NCBI RefSeq assembly: GCF_000003815.2
Contig: NC_049980.1
Coordinates: 5,469,004-5,533,003 of the forward strand
DNA length: 64,000 nt
Direction: 5' to 3'
From: Branchiostoma floridae
Lineage: Eukaryota; Chordata; Leptocardii; Amphioxiformes; Branchiostomatidae
The position numbers and the translations under genes are program-made. The notes under the pieces were generated by a model. That model worked only from the letters and a program-made list of their open reading frames with translations, ran no database searches and was not told the DNA's origin. Positions 21,458-33,295 of this stretch are shown here, piece by piece (within the stretch, counting starts at the first letter, position 1; every line of letters starts with the position of its first letter).

Positions 21458-24034
21458 AGAGTATGTTACCTACGGTCACTGGTTTTTAATTGCAATACAG
21501 CTCTATCGCAGTAATAGGTCGAATGGATTTTAATTTTGGATTCAAAATAGTTCTTTTGTCGCCTAATGTGCCTTCAACGTTTTCCGATCATTTGGTAATA
21601 TGGGTACATTAAGGTGTAGTGTATAGAACCAAAACAATGACATATTTTTTATTCATTTGTGTGTTGAGCTTTTATCTTTTTGACGAGATTGTTGCCATTA
21701 CCTTCATTACATACTATAGGAGCAAGGTTTTGAGCTATGTTACGCAATCTGCTACAAATTATTCCAATAAGGCAAACCTAACTTTTTTTTTTCAAAAAGA
21801 ATGGCTTATTCAGCTTAACGTGCCAAGAGAGCTATGGTGAGCTGATGTTGAGAGGTCCTGTTCAATTACTATTCCTTTCCTACTATTGGTCACTCGGTGG
21901 TCAACGGTCAACATTTGCACTTTCTGCATGCAGGTCGTTTGATAAGCAATTGGAGGGCTGTATCAGACCGCTTCTTTCTTTTCAGATTTTGTCTGATGTA
22001 ATGGGACCTTAGGAGTTAACAGAAATGGCGACTTGTTATAAAAACACATTGTTAGAAGCGCCACGGATTTTATGGACTTACTGTATCCATGTTCTCACCA
22101 CAATCTTATCCAGGTCCGTTATGAGACATCTTCTGATCCCTTAGAGTCAGCGAAAGTCGTCTGGAAAGCTGTCTAATGGGAGGAATGGGGTAAGATCTTT
22201 ACCAAGACCACAGTTAATAAAATTATGCATAGACTAGATAGAAGGCGACTTTGACCATTCTCTATTCCATGAACTGTCATAGCCTCTTAACTATTCATAT
22301 CCATTGTTTCTTTAGTTCAATGTTTCCTGCGATCGTGCCGTTCCTTTGCTAGTATCATATAGTAGTAATAGTTTGACAGTGTGCAAATGCACAATATATT
22401 TTTCATGCATATGGCTCTGCCTAGCAATGCAAGGTTTTGAATTGTCTTTATTACATTGTTACAGCGTGAAATGTGCGTTGCTTTAAACAAAATCATGTCA
22501 TTACTTTTGTTGATCCCTTCATTAATAATAAATTAATATCCGTAAAGACAGATTCCAATCTTTCTGAACCTGCAGTTTACGGGTAACACTTAGTTGTCTA
22601 AGACATGTCAGTTTACTCAAGAGATTGTCAAGAAAATAGGGTAGCTGAACAAATATTTACCGTCTGTACATCAGAGAAAAAATGAAATCACTTACTCATG
22701 CATCTATGTAGCAAATCCCTATTCCACTTTCTGACCGGATTAAGAGAAGTAACAGTTTCTTTTGACTGTTTTGATCAAATGTTTCTAAGGAACATGTCTC
22801 CTGCCTGCTCCACATCTTAATTCCTTTTGTCGGATATGCTTTTGTGACTGCTTTCCTCAGCTGTCAATCTGTGAATTTGAGCCCTTCTGGCATATAAGTA
22901 GTCCACTGTTGTATGTATATTATGTATGTATTTATGTCATACTGTACAATATGCAATGTATGCATACACGTGTCTGTGTCTGCTTCACACCTTACCTTAG
23001 GCTTTCTATTTATTTTATGTGTGGGTTGCAGTGTCATTCTTCATCCATTCATTCATTTATTGGCTACAGGTTGCTGCTCAGAGAATACCACGGATGGAAA
23101 GGACTAGGAGAGGTTTACGTAGTGAGCAAGTATGGTCTAGTTTCACTCGCGCTGATGGAAGAAGCAGCTGCAAGATGTAGCCAGAATTGAGAGCGTACCG
23201 AAGGGCATGAAATTTGAACATAACAAGTAGATTCACAAGACACTGGCTGCAACCAGGATTAACCACTGATCGACTGAACCATATCCAACTTACAAGTTTA
23301 TTTGTTTATTAAGATTCAACACAGAAGTGTAAGGGGCGAGGGAACAGGTAATGGCACCTTTGCCGGCCCTCGCCCCGACTTAAAAATACAAGTGTGATTC
23401 AGCTAACGAAATATAGAAACGGTCCATTACTTTTATGTAGAACGCAGTTTTGAGTGTAATCATTAGTTTCATGTGTTAGACGAACACAAACTGTTTTAAC
23501 GTTTCCTTTAATCATCCTTTACTCCTGGGGTGGCTGGAAAGTTAAGAAATCGGCCAAATAGACGGATAACATGCAAGAGGGGTTTGTCCGTTATAGGAGT
23601 ACATTTTGCTCAGGTCGGCAAACTGTAAACCTTTAGCGGACTAACTCCTCCGACATAATATCTGTCTATTAGGCCTATTTCTCTTTCCAGCCGCTTTTAG
23701 TAGTCACAGCTTATAAACGCACCACGTATTTACTGATAGCGTCTACGAAAATTATCATCCTTTGATATTGCCAAGAAGAGTAAGATATGTATTGTCTGCT
23801 TTTCAACACACCTTGTCATGTATGTATGAAAGGAATACGCCTACCTTGTGAAAGATATCGATGTAGTTCAAAATTGATCATCATAATTCAAGGAGCTAAG
23901 TATCATAAACAGGTATGATTGATGACTACGCTGTAACGTCTTATTCAATTGAGTAGTTCTTTTGTGATCCATTGAACAGGTTGACAAAATATTTGTGCAA
24001 AATCTACTTGTCATGTACTTTTATTTTCCCTAGT

Positions 24035-24281
24035 AGGGGCAGTCGCCCCATACTGGCCCACCACGGGCGATTGTCCTGTCAGGGCGATCGCCCCCAGGTA
24101 CTGCAAGGACTGACAGGGCGATCGCCCCCAAATCCTGACAGGGCGATCGCCCCCAAGCCCTGGCAGGGCGATCGCCCCCAAGCACTGACAGGGCAATCGC
24201 CCCCCAAGTTCTGATCACAGGGCAATCGCCCCAAGCACTGACAGGGCGATCGCCCCCAAGTCCTGACAGGGCGATCGCCCC
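24035..24281. repeat. 25-bp GCGATCGC array, right arm
   Basis: Mirror image of the left-arm array at 8549-8790, with the same variant cores in the same order. It lies about 230 bp inside the outer end. Confidence 0.88.
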
Positions 24282-25547
24282 CAAGTCTTCTTCACTCTGA
24301 TGAAATCAAGACGAGATGACTGGACAATTCAGACTTTGTACAGGGCAATCGCCCCCACAAGTCAATATTCCTGGGACTTGAGTCTCTTCAAATATTGCAT
24401 TCCAATCCAAAATGACTTGATTTTCAAAGAAATTCAGACTTCGTTTTCTGATTATCACGTCGAAAAAAAAGGAATAAAATAGATTTTCCTTTATTATTTT
24501 GGATTCTGTTCGGACTCATATTCTTCCCGCCAAAATAAACAGCGCCAACTGATTTCTTACGGCTCATTTAAGGACATAAATGATTGAATGCCATAGATCA
24601 CAACGTCCCATACGCTAGTGACACAGACCGTATCCGTGACATAGATTTTAAAACAACGACTGCCTGTAAGGTAAAGGTCGTCTGCATAAATCCTAGCCTC
24701 CTTCGCAGTCTTCTGGGGCGGCGTTGCTTTTTCTTTTTTTTTGAGATTTGAGCTGATTCGATATTTTCAACATGGCCTAAGGTTCTTTATGACTGGGAAG
24801 CAAAACTCCCTTTTCCGGCATAAAGAGAGAGATTTATCCCATGTTGAAAATCGCAAATCTGCGCTCCCCCAAAAAAATTTACGCCGCCGCTCTAGAAGTC
24901 TTCGATGGAGGCTAGCCTATATGGTGGCAGCGGCAAATGTCAACAAACCATGCAAATGAAATTAACGGCTGAAATTACTCTAATTCTTGCACATTCCGTG
25001 TAGTAGTTGGTATCTCTCATAACGCGATAATTTGACCGGGGTGGCATTATGACAATGAATGTGATAAGATATTCGTTCAGAGTACTAACGGCATTTGTTT
25101 TGGTGTCGATTTATAGCCTTTTCAGGATTTAGACCACTTCTTTGTATAGTCTACACTACGTAGAAAATCTGAAATGGTACCTTCAAAATCAAGCTGAAGT
25201 TAACTTAGTCATTGTTCTTCCACGTTTTGGTATTTAAAAAAATTAGGAAATTTTACAAGGTTTGTGAGTAGCTTCATTCCCATGCTAGTTAATTCACCAG
25301 TGCTCTCAACCCCCCCCCCCCCACACACACACACACACTCTCCGTAAACTAGCCCGCCCAATGAACATCATTCCCGCCAAAAATAAATGGCGCCAATTGA
25401 TTTTTGTTCAGTTCGTTAAAGTGCATACCTGGGTGAATGTCAACGATCGCAACGAATTATGCGTTAGTCACATACATTGTAGATTTGACTTGTCAAACAT
25501 GTAACAACGACTTCCTTAAAAGGAAAAGGTCACCTATATTACTCTAC

Positions 25548-25701
25548 TACTCTCCAAGCAGAGGTTAGGCTTCGGCTGTTTTATCTATGTTTTTAGTCTA
25601 GGTTTTGACAATACAAGATAAAATACAAATTAGAAAGCCAGATAAAAACGACTAAAAAACTTTACAAAAACATCCGGAGCCTAACCTCGGCTTGGGGAGT
25701 A
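25548..25701. mobile_element. M1 MITE, unit A
   Basis: Ends TACTCTCCAAGCAGAGGTTA and CCTAACCTCGGCTTGGGGAG. Partner in unit B at 57889-58049, so older than the duplication. Confidence 0.72.
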
Positions 25702-26020
25702 GCTATAGTCTCTACACCCTTTCTCGCAGTGGCAAATGTTTAAAACCATACATGAATGAAATCAGCGGTATTTGACCCTCCGTGTTTGTGTACATTAAAT
25801 GTTGGAATATTTTTACCAATTCCAGGGCACATTTGGTCATGAATATCAAGACAAATTGCGTTGCCAATGTGGTAAGAGTTCAGTGTCTAATGTCACCAAG
25901 TACTATTTCTAAAATTTAAACAATTTATCAAGGAGGTTAATCTCTCTTTAACCTGAATGAAAACTTCAACATTTAAGCTATGAAATCGTGTAGAACCGTC
26001 CAGGGCGTAGTTTGCAGCGC

Positions 26021-26256
26021 CCCCTTTCCACTAGACGGCGATCGCGCTGCGCTCTCACTGCAACCTAAATAGGATACGTGTAACCTTCGCTTTCATACCG
26101 GGTATATCATGCAAAACGTAAAAGTGTGACTGAGAAGACAACAAACACACCAAGTGTAAAAAGATTCGTTTCTTTTCTACAAAATTCGTCGAGCGATATG
26201 TCAAACTCTAGGTCGCAGAGAGAGCGCGGCGAGAGCGCCGTCTTAGTAGAAAGGGA
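26021..26256. mobile_element. Foldback MITE, unit A (empty site for the unit B insertion)
   Basis: The left arm CCCCTTTCCACTAGACGGCG, continuing to CGCTGCGCTCTC, pairs with the right arm 26217-26256, GAGAGCGCGGCGAGAGCGCC to AAAGGGAG. In unit B the same foldback is split by a 1.4-kb element (58555-59992); here the site GTGTAAAAAG at 26155-26164 is uninterrupted. Confidence 0.7.
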
Positions 26257-26961
26257 GTATCATAAGGCAAGCTTTTTTGCTCAAAATTGTAGTCTTTTTG
26301 TGGGGAGAGGGATTTTTGAGATAAGCGCACCTCAAACTGCGAGTGAAAATCGCTGGCCAGCTTCCAAGTCTTACTGAAGCCAGTCAGACAAAAAAGGCGC
26401 AACTATAACAGCGAGGGATTCGTTGTCTGAACATATATTATTATCCCATGGAGCTCAAAATAGCAAGAAACTACATACTACTAGCACTTTGGCGATCACT
26501 TACCCGTGTTCAAATGGATGGTTGACAAAGCAGCAAGAAGTAAAGAAAGAAGTTTCACAAAACGCACTGAAGTACCCATCCTCTCTTCCTGGTACGACAT
26601 GTAGCCGACTTGTGCCCGATTCCCTCCCGAGGAATCGCAAATGTCTCCCGATTTCTACGGCCCAAAGTTTGAGGGGGAAAATCCGTGATACGAATCCAAA
26701 CTGACTGCTGCCTTTATGACTCTCGCGATTGCTAATTACAAACGAAGAATACAAAAAAATCCCGAGATAAAAAGAATCCAACATGATCCTGCTTCGCGCT
26801 TGATCAAAACTCGACTGATTGTGAACAAAGGGTCCCACAGTTTTTAAGGAGCCTACATAAGCGTCACACACGTTAAACCAATGACGTTATGCAAGGCGCG
26901 CCCGAGCCGAGCAAATTGTGCACAATTTTGCATCAATCATTTTCGTCAATTACCCCATTGA

Positions 26962-27195
26962 GGTGATATCTCATTGCACTTGGGGCACCAGTGTGACAAT
27001 GCGGGGTTTGTAATATTACAAAGAATTTCAGAGGTAAAGAGCGGATTTTCCTATGTCTTGCGTATTGTGTAGTCTTCTAAGTCATACTTTTACGTAAGAC
27101 GCAATATATTAATCATACAAATCAGCGAAAATAAAACATCAGTGAACGAACCATGCAGTACCGCACCAGTACCCCAAGTGCAGTGAGATACCACC
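26962..27195. repeat. Foldback repeat, unit A
   Basis: GGTGATATCTCATTGCACTT (26962 onward) pairs with AAGTGCAGTGAGATACCACC (to 27195). An inner pair, GTCTTGCGTATTGTG and GTAAGACGCAATATATTA, lies between. It is conserved in unit B (60802-61038). Confidence 0.6.
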
Positions 27196-27800
27196 ATTAG
27201 TCCAGATCATATATCAGTGCACTTGGCTATCCGTGTGATAACTTTGCAAAGTGAATGGCCAAAAAAACACAAAAATAACTGATCGTAATTGTACATTTTA
27301 AAACAACTTTTTCTGCTTCCAAAGTGTCTAAATTTTTAATGAATGAATCCGTGCAACAATAAGTAAATTATACAATGAGTTGGGTATTTGATATCCAGTT
27401 TTATCCTTCATTTTTTCGATAAGTGTAAGACATGCTGGGCCTTTTTTCGCAAACATTGTTACACCAGATAGGGTGTGATTTAAGCGCTCAAGTCAATCTG
27501 TTAACAATATTGTATGAAAGGGCGACAGTATTCGTAACGATTAAGCTTTTGAGCTCTAAGACCTCTGGTTGACTCCAGAATTGACATTCACAGGGCATAC
27601 AGTCAGAGTGGACTATACCATTATTGATCGTTGTCGAGGAAGATAAGTCAAGAAGAGGAGGAAGAAGACAGAGACATTGTTTAAAGTTCAACCCTGTAGT
27701 ATAAATTCAACATTTTTATGTAATCTTTTGTTCATGATTAAAAATATGTTTTATTGTAGGGCCTTATGAGCATTCATGTATTTTACTTAAATTGTTTGGC

Positions 27801-27885
27801 TCTCACTCACTCACTCACTCACTCACTCACTCACTCACTCACTCACTCACTCACTCACTCACTCACTCAGTTACACTCACTCACT
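27801..27885. repeat. (TCAC)n microsatellite
   Basis: About 17 near-perfect tetranucleotide units. The unit B match (about 61650-61680) has almost none, so it expanded in this copy only. Confidence 0.93.
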
Positions 27886-28269
27886 AATTATAGAGGAATA
27901 AAATGAATGAATGCATGAGTGAAAAAAATGAATGGATCAATGCTATTACATGTGATCGTAAATCCACCATGCAAAGGATTTCCATGGATTTCCAACACTC
28001 AAATGGGGCCTTAATATGTAACATTGTTCATTCGGTACATAAAGAGAACCACGTACTTTTCGTCAGTTGACCTTTATCTAAAGCCAATAATTATCAATAA
28101 CCACACCGTTTACCGGTACGTGACTCACCACACTTGGAGTTTGACGGAGAGAAAAGTTGTTTGACTGGTTCATTTTTTAAGGCCGTGCTGATTCAATCTA
28201 TGGGTGCCATCCGTGTACGTATCATTTTTGGTCCGTTTAAAGGACAAAGGTATGTCCCTACGGCTTCCA

Positions 28270-28390
28270 GCTACGGGAGTGTGTGAGTGTGTGAGTGAGT
28301 GAGTGAGTGAGTGAGTGAGTGAGTGAGTGAGTGAGTGAGTGAGTGAGTGAGTGAGTGAGTGAGTGAGTGAGTGAGTGAGTGAGTGAGTGT
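28270..28390. repeat. (GTGA)n microsatellite
   Basis: About 28 units, the reverse complement of the (TCAC)n tract some 400 bp to the left. The two can pair as a long stem. Confidence 0.93.
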
Positions 28391-29990
28391 CAAATTAAAA
28401 TGAGTGCCGCTATTATAATCCCTTTTCTTTGTTCTGTCAACAACAACATGTTTTTAAACATATTCTATACACTTGTATTGTGATTTGCTCATTTGCTTAT
28501 CAAAATTTACCTCAAAGCAGGTACTGGTAGATGGGTGATATAACACGTGTGTTCACCTATACTGGCTCCCAGCTTGGCATGACATACATTGGATTCAAGT
28601 TTAAAGGATAAGCAATTGATTGTCTAACATTAACATGAAAAAAGCACAATTAAAACATACATCATCAAACAAAATGATTAAACGTACACTCACATCTGAG
28701 GTGCTCATTTTCACTTGAGTGAAGTGAAGAAATTAATGTACGGTGCCTTTCCCAAGGGCACACCATCGGGGAGTGTCATGGGAATCGAACCCAGAACAAC
28801 TGGGGTCTGGGCCAAACACCCTACCAATGCATTCGCGACCTATGCAACCAAATTATGTGGCCGATGAGTGCTCCTGCCATCTTGGTGTATATGACAGGAC
28901 CCGTTTCAAGAACGTGTTTGGCCGTGTTGACCTGTAGTAACGTTAACCCCAGAGTCTCGTTGTACGCTACTCTGAAATTACAGCTAGATTTCCTACTTTT
29001 AGGCAGCTCAGACGGTCAAACACGAAAATGTAAGTAAAACAGAAGATATTGCCACTTAACCTGCGTAAGGTGATGTTTACTGGACCATCAGCACGTCTCG
29101 GTAGGTTGCTTTGAAATTGGATTCTAATGGAGTCCCTTTGTTCTCTTCTGACGCCCTCCCCCGTTTCCATCTTGCCGTTATTGTCATATTTTGAGGCCAG
29201 GGTTTTCATAAACGCAGGCTGTTTCCATTAGTCATCATTTCTCCGAAGACGTATGGGTAGTTCCCCTGTAGTAATTCACCACGATTCTCGTCTGATGACA
29301 CGTAAAACTGACTTTGAAACACTTTTTGAATAGTGTTGACAGGGACGCGCTGAAAATCCCTGACTCGTGGAAAAAGCGCCACCTATCCAATTGCAATCGC
29401 GATGATGTCACATTGACGCAGTGGTATGCAAAAAGCAGGTGTTTGGCATAAGGTTGATTTACATATTAACCAGTAATTTGATCGACTAATTCAAATATCA
29501 AATTTAAATCCAATCTACTGACGTCCTGAAAACTCTGGATATAAACAACAGCAGCGATCACTCGTATTGTCAACTGCTAACTGCCCTCAACTCAGGGTGC
29601 TGAGGCATTAATTCATCTAAGAGCAGATAAAGGGATGTTATGCTGTTCGCACCTGTATCTTGCGATCTCTTTATTGCATTCCAATGTGGTTTGCCATGAT
29701 GTCTGGTATGATGCTCGTTGCTTTTGTACATCTTAGCTGCCTGAAAAATCCAAATGTAATAGTTCAGAAGTCACCCCTATTTGCATGGCATTGTGGACCT
29801 GACCATCGATGTCGTCGGTCGTTTGGGCTTTCGGTAATTGGGTTGTCTTCAAGCAGAGGTTGTGTCATTTTCTTTGCTCGTTTGGGAAAGTTGTTCAGTC
29901 AGCTGTTGCGTCCACAGTAGCGGAGTAATCTCCAAGCAGATCCTACAGTAGCATAAGATAGTATCAAAAGCTCCCAAAGTTAAGGAGCGT
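28391..29990. other. Intergenic sequence, no gene recognised
   Basis: Holds a SINE fragment (28690-28842) and, at 29849-29975, fragments of M1 and M2 MITE ends (CTTCAAGCAGAGGTTGTG; TAATCTCCAAGCAGATCC). A minus-strand ORF at 29209-28967 has no clear splice borders or domain. Confidence 0.45.
28690..28842 (-). mobile_element. SINE 5' fragment (tRNA-like head)
   Basis: On the minus strand GTTCGATTCCCA resembles box B. It is followed by GTGCCCTTGGGAAAGGCAC and TTCACTTCACTCAAGTGAAA, which match the SINE at 49883-50385. Truncated after about 150 bp. Confidence 0.6.
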
Positions 29991-29992
29991 AA

Positions 29993-29995
<3 letters not shown>

Positions 29996-30055
<60 letters not shown>
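29996..30055. repeat. (AC)n microsatellite
   Basis: About 28 AC units, directly preceding the LINE fragment; ORFs on the minus strand reading Cys-Val through it are artefacts. Confidence 0.93.
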
Positions 30056-30059
<4 letters not shown>

Positions 30060-30476
30060 ACCAGAAACACAGCACTGGCGAGGCGAGAAAACAAGACCAG
30101 GGGCCGGAAAAGATCCAAGGCCCATGCTCGGCAGCAGAGGGACAGCGAGCGAGACGATGCCCTGACGAGGCTGATGAAGGAGGCAAGGATGCGGGCGGTT
30201 CCAGCTAGCACCCCGAGGAACTCGGAGAGGGCTGAGTACGACCAGCGAATCCAGTCCTCCGGCAGCGCAGAAGAAGGCCCGCGGAACACCTGTGGACGGG
30301 GACACCACCACCTGACCACGCGTGTGAGAAGCACTTCTTTCTACTCGCGGATGACGAACTTGGAAAGGCAACGGACTTATGATTTTGTGGACTTTCGGAC
30401 TTATGGATTTGACGCCCTGACTTTTCTGTACTCTGGTAAGGAGCTTATGTCCAAAGGACAAAAAATGTGCTGACAA
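30060..30476 (+). pseudogene. L1/Tx1-type LINE ORF1 C-terminal fragment
   Basis: An open frame from the end of the AC tract to a stop just before ORF2, giving a charged sequence rich in Arg, Lys, Glu and Gln (for example ARQQRDSERDDALTRL). ORF1 identity is inferred from position, about 20 bp upstream of an endonuclease ORF2 on the same strand. The front part of ORF1 is absent. Confidence 0.45.
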
Positions 30477-30496
30477 CTGTATAATATCTTGTGAGT

Positions 30497-30880
30497 ATGG
30501 CTGATCTTAATTGCTTATCCTTAAATGTTAAAGGGATTAGAGATAAGATTAAACGAAAAACTATATTTAAATGGTGCAAAGACCAAAAAGCAGACGTAGT
30601 ATTTTTACAAGAAACACATGTAACTTCGGAAGTAGAAACTGCCTTTGATCTAGACTGGGGTGGGAAGGGCTTCCACTCCTGTGGAACCAGTAAAAGTAGA
30701 GAAGTTTCCATCTATTTTGGACCTAAATGTAATGTAGAAAACATAGAAGTTTCTAATGATAATGGGGAAGGGAGAAAGATCCTAATGAATTGCCATATTG
30801 GAGACCTTGACTTAACATTAGTTAATATTTATGCCCCAAATAAAGTAACTGAGAGAAATTCCTTCCTAACTAACCATAAT
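30497..30880 (+). pseudogene. L1/Tx1-type LINE ORF2, endonuclease N-terminus (interrupted)
   Basis: The first in-frame ATG gives MADLNCLSLNVKGIRDKIKR. This has the LNVKG opening of AP-type endonucleases of L1/Tx1 LINEs, then VVFLQETHV (catalytic Glu of the QET motif) and LVNIYAP. The reading frame is cut at 30880, where a minus-strand LINE tail begins. The frame resumes at about 37472 with the next endonuclease motif (GGDYNAV), so the second LINE landed inside this one. The reverse transcriptase part is missing, so it is dead. Confidence 0.8.
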
Positions 30881-31431
30881 GTGATGTGATCTTTATTTGC
30901 TCTCTGTCACCAATGGGCCACAGCAATTGACATAGATATACACTCAACAAAACAATGAAATCATAAATAACTAGACACAAGTTACAAATGAAATCAATAA
31001 AACAAAGGCCAATTGTACATCAGTTAAAATGAAATGGCAGAACCAAAACCATAGTTATATTAAACTTCATGAACAAAAGAGAAATCATAAAACCTAACAA
31101 GGACATGAACTTATGTGGAACAAATAACAATTTTTCAAATGAATAAATAAATCAGAAGAAACAAAACCATGTAAGGGTTAGTCCTCACAATTAGTTATAT
31201 CAAATTAAAATTATTGCACATCAACACAAAATAAATCATCAATTAAACATAAGGAGGACAAAGGTTCATGAACAAAGAGAAATCATAAAACTTAACAAGG
31301 ACATGAGCTTATGTGGAACAAATAACAATTTTTCATATGAATAAATAAATCAATCGAAACAAAACCATGTAAGTGTTACTCCTCACAATTAGTTATATCA
31401 AATTAAAATAATTGCACATCAACACAAAATA

Positions 31432-33263
31432 AACTAGAAAGGCCGACATTTGCTTGGGTGCAAATACAGCATATTTCAGCCATACCCATTCCAACGCAAC
31501 ATTGGACTGTTCCAAGTCACCCCTGCGCAAAAATGCAATATTTAATGTAAGTTATCCCCAAAAGAGAACTAATATTGTGAATTGATTCCATGTCAAAACA
31601 GAGCTTGCCCAATATGCCCCGGGCCCATATGGAAGAATATAATCTTCCACAGGAGCGCCTATGCATAACTGATTGGTTTTTAGAATCGCGGCAGCTCCTA
31701 TTTTTCCGAGAGTGAAAAAAAACGCATCTTCCATTCAGAAGATTTTCGTCATGAAATTACATGACGCCATTCAACAATTTCCACTTCGATAACTAGGTCT
31801 AAGTACCGTCATAATCTCCTTGTGATGTGGGTGCATTTATTATTGCAGTGAACTTTTTTTTAAGCAAGTAGGGCATACGTTTTAATAATTGTCAGGTGCA
31901 GGTACTGTGTAGTAGGAGTGTTGTTGTTTTTTTCAAGCTAAAAACTTCAATCTTCTTCTTGTTTTGTATGAGCCATTACATAAACGGAGACGTCTCGAAA
32001 TTTTACAAGAATTTTACCACCCTGTCGCTTCATTTCTTTTCTGAAAAATCCCAGGACGAACAAGTTAACTTGATTTGGCTTTATCTATATATTTCATTTT
32101 CCTTCGAATTCTTTGTTAAGTATATGCCCCTGCATACCACTGTTAAATTGTTTTACTTTGTATGCAATCAGCCATCGGACGTAATCTTGTCTGAGTGTTA
32201 TAATTTCCTGCTCGTAGCGTGCGAGACCTGGAGGATAGGTGTTTCTACTTTGTTCGGGGGGTTCTTTTCGGAGGTCAGTGGTGATACTCTGGTATTGAGA
32301 GTGTTTTATTGGGCTCAAACTCTGGCAGTTTAAAGTTACTTACAATTTGAATGTACAAAGTTTACGTCAAAAAAAGAACAACAACAACACTAGAAGTACC
32401 TACATTTGTTCGGGGAAAAATACATGCATTCTCGCCACTGTCAAACTTACGTATCAAAACTAAACGCAAGCCGTCCAATTTTCCCTGTCCAAATCTGCCG
32501 AAAATGATTGATAGTGCCATGCGGAATGTTGGTATATTCATCGACACTAACGTTCAATGCACGCGTACCGTCCGCTACCGCTCAAATGACCCTGTCTGAA
32601 CTCCAAATCCTCGCAAACTACAATTTCAAACCCGGCAAAGGGGACCATATGGCCACAGTAAGGCTGTAATATGCATCTGTTTGTGTATATACGGGATTGC
32701 AAGGCCCCGCTTATGAATATTAACTAGCATTCGCCTTTCTCGTCGCTGATTGGCTGGCGTCCATAAAGTAATTATCTCTCGCTCTCCCCAGACCGCTGGC
32801 ACCTGGCACGTGTGGGCTCTGGGGTCACTGGAGTTCACGGCAGGAAGCCGAAAGAAAACCAATTTCCCCTCAGAAAAGCGCTGAAATTAAGCATTTTAAA
32901 GTAGTTTATGCCCAAAATTTTACTCGGATCATTTTACCAACTATCTAATGCCTATCTACACCAAATTTAAGGTCATTCCATTGTAATTCAAGGGAACAGG
33001 GGGCCACAATATACCGTTTTGGTCAAAACATGACCTTTAAACTTCAATAAAATCATTTTAGAGGCAGATATGAAAAAAATGAGAAAACAGCACCTCGGTA
33101 TTGACCCACTCTACCCTTGTGCCAAATTTCAGGTCATTCGGTCACGGAACGACGGAGATGAATCGCTTTGAAGATTTGACAGGAGAAAGAAAGAAAGAAA
33201 GAAAGAAAGAAACATTACGAATACAATATATTTCACCATACCATATATGGTATGGCTGAAATA
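31432..33263. mobile_element. TA-flanked element E1 inside the LINE 3' UTR
   Basis: Begins ACTAGAAAGGCCGACATTTG and ends ATGGTATGGCTGAAATA. TATTTCAGCCATAC near the left end and GTATGGCTGAAATA at the right are inverted. The right part has CCAAATTTCAGGTCATTCGG, GAAGATTTGACAGGAG and an (AAAG)n tract, all shared with E2 (58555-59992). TA lies on both sides. The interior holds a 145-codon ORF (31896-32333) with no known domain. Termini and TA target point to a Tc1/mariner-like non-autonomous element. Confidence 0.65.
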
Positions 33264-33295
33264 TAATCATCAATCAAACATATGAAGGACAAAGG

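Larger units (their letters stand above)
8317..24510. mobile_element. 16.2-kb inverted-repeat block with 5-bp target duplication
   Basis: The outer ends are AACAGAATCC at 8317 and GGATTCTGTT ending at 24510, and the arms stay complementary inward for about 7 kb. The block is bordered by GACTC at 8312-8316 and 24513-24517, with two extra bases CG before the right one. Copy B has the joined site with one GACTC at 56909-56913 and continuous flanks on both sides. This is the pattern of a mobile-element insertion. No transposase is visible; the centre is gapped. It resembles foldback or long-TIR elements in layout. An assembly-made inversion cannot be ruled out. Confidence 0.7.
17811..24510. repeat. 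Right arm of the giant inverted repeat
   Basis: Reverse complement of 8317-15747, with small differences. It lacks the 1480-bp hAT-like insertion and carries a 745-bp segment (20713-21457) missing from the left arm. No credible gene was found. Confidence 0.85.
24518..28000. other. Continuation of duplication unit A, no gene recognised
   Basis: Collinear with 56914-61790 of copy B. It contains M1 MITE 25548-25701 and the foldbacks 26021-26256 and 26962-27195. ORFs around 26423-26871 recur in copy B but on both strands, as expected from DNA identity alone. No exon pattern was recognised. Confidence 0.5.

Noticed and set aside
8317..24510. Block as a Polinton or a ProtoRAG/Transib element
   Set aside because: Size and a 5-6-bp duplication fit loosely, but the ends lack the AG...CT or CACAGTG-type termini, no polymerase, integrase, capsid or RAG-like coding is visible, and 7-kb arms are far too long.
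26423..26871. ORFs on both strands conserved between units A and B
   Set aside because: DNA identity is equally high outside the ORFs and they lie on both strands; recent duplication explains it.
27801..28390. CRISPR-like array
   Set aside because: Pure tetranucleotide repeats with no spacers in a eukaryotic context.
28967..29209. 80-codon minus-strand ORF as an exon
   Set aside because: Composition looks plausible, but no clear acceptor or donor and no domain.
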